A DNA stretch of 64,000 nt from Oceanicola granulosus HTCC2516 (GTDB lineage: Bacteria > Pseudomonadota > Alphaproteobacteria > Rhodobacterales > Rhodobacteraceae): contig NZ_CH724107.1 in NCBI RefSeq assembly GCF_000153305.1, positions 1,423,482-1,487,481 of the forward strand, in the 5' to 3' direction. How positions within the stretch are numbered: position 1 is the first letter of the stretch; each line of letters starts with the position of its first letter. A program made the position numbers and the translations under genes. Shown here in pieces: positions 63,652-64,000 of this stretch. The notes under the pieces were generated by a model. The model ran no database searches. It saw only the letters and a program-made list of their open reading frames with translations, and was not told the origin of the DNA.

Positions 63652-63696
63652 TGAAGTCCGCTTCGGGCCGATCCTGGCACCCAGCTCTTGCTGACC

Positions 63697-64000
63697 TCAC
63701 AACGTGCTCCTGCCAGAGACGGCTGGTAGTGAGCTAATACCCGACCTTCCCTCGGACTGCGAGCCTGTCTTTGCTACGAACTCGGTCGGAGGGATGTTTC
63801 CGAGCCCTGAGCGCAGGAGGCCTGGATTTTGCTGACGGGCGTCGGTGAGCGACGCGAACAGCGTCTCGTTGATCAGCTCCTCCGAGATCACCCGTTGAAG
63901 CTTTCGACGAAGCGGTCTGCTAGGCGCGTTGAAGTGCGAGTCGACGCCGGTGCTCTGGCACCAGTTAGCGTCCTCGCACGTGGTGTAATTTCTGGTGCAG
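63697..64000 (-). pseudogene. Decayed IS3-family transposase (OrfB C-terminal part)
   Basis: On the minus strand the last 300 bp read, with at least one frameshift, as the C-terminal end of an IS3-type DDE transposase. RFVESFNG (about 63895-63921) is followed in another frame by ELINETLFASLTDARQQ and GLGNIPPTEFVAKT, matching the usual ESFNG...LNETLF...HSSLGN.TP.EF pattern. It probably continues past the window. The 45 bp between 63652 and 63697 hold nothing I can name. Confidence 0.75.

Noticed and set aside
61595..63665. Short repeat tgaagtccgc near both ends of the integrase segment as attachment sites
   Set aside because: Only about ten bases match, with no tRNA gene or longer identity at either end.

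Overview
The window is GC-rich DNA (most genes look like about 70% GC, with strong G/C third positions) from a motile alphaproteobacterium, most likely of the Rhodobacterales. The signs are a flagellar block with FlgA/FlgH, MotA/MotB and an RpoH-like sigma factor, a MucR regulator, many binding-protein ABC importers in catabolic operons with LacI/GntR/SorC/LysR regulators, and start codons overlapping the previous stop (ATGA, TGATG). No rRNA, tRNA or CRISPR array was seen.

Layout. (1) 1-9.7 kb, flagellum: flgA (partial), flgH and a fliL-like gene on +; rpoH-like sigma, fliK and flgD on -; motB, mucR and two unknown genes on -; motA, a small exported protein and a FliJ-like coiled coil on +. 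(2) 10.2-11.8 kb: msrB-msrA and a LysE/ArgO-type exporter. (3) 12.1-14.9 kb: a membrane histidine kinase followed by a coupled pair, an isoprenylcysteine-methyltransferase-like membrane protein and a FeeM/LuxI-like acyltransferase. This may be a signal synthesis, modification and sensing cassette. (4) 14.9-22.9 kb: LysR regulator and an aminotransferase / AASA dehydrogenase / HglS / D-2-hydroxyglutarate dehydrogenase operon, the full route from aminoadipate semialdehyde to 2-oxoglutarate. (5) 23.3-38.1 kb: one long operon with a sugar ABC importer, a GH63-like hydrolase, a LacI regulator, a kinase/M23-like/phospho-lyase fusion, a GH42 beta-galactosidase, an amino-acid ABC binding protein and permease, and an SDR. 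(6) 38.6-45.3 kb: two proline-racemase-family enzymes, a pyrroline-2-carboxylate reductase, a DapA-family enzyme and a GntR regulator, tied together by three TTGTCGACAA-type palindromes. (7) 45.4-54.9 kb: a polyol/sugar island with SorC regulator, LacD-like aldolase, ROK kinase, P-loop kinase, xylulose-reductase-like SDR, Rbs-type importer, ribitol-dehydrogenase-like SDR and GMC oxidoreductase. (8) 55.0-61.5 kb: LacI regulator, sugar ABC importer and a GH32-like hydrolase. (9) 61.6-64 kb: lower-GC tail with a tyrosine integrase, an unknown gene and a decayed IS3-type transposase.

Main hypothesis: regions 4-6 form a collagen-breakdown-product island. Collagen carries Glc(alpha1-2)Gal(beta1-O)-hydroxylysine and 3- and 4-hydroxyproline. 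The sugar importer would bring in glycosylated hydroxylysine, the GH63-like enzyme would remove the alpha-glucose, GH42 the beta-galactose, the kinase/phospho-lyase fusion would turn hydroxylysine into aminoadipate semialdehyde, and region 4 would finish it to 2-oxoglutarate. Region 6 would handle trans-3-hydroxyproline (to proline) and begin 4-hydroxyproline breakdown. The enzyme families are read from sequence; the assembled pathway is inference. The FeeM/ICMT/kinase cassette is the second candidate for an undescribed system.
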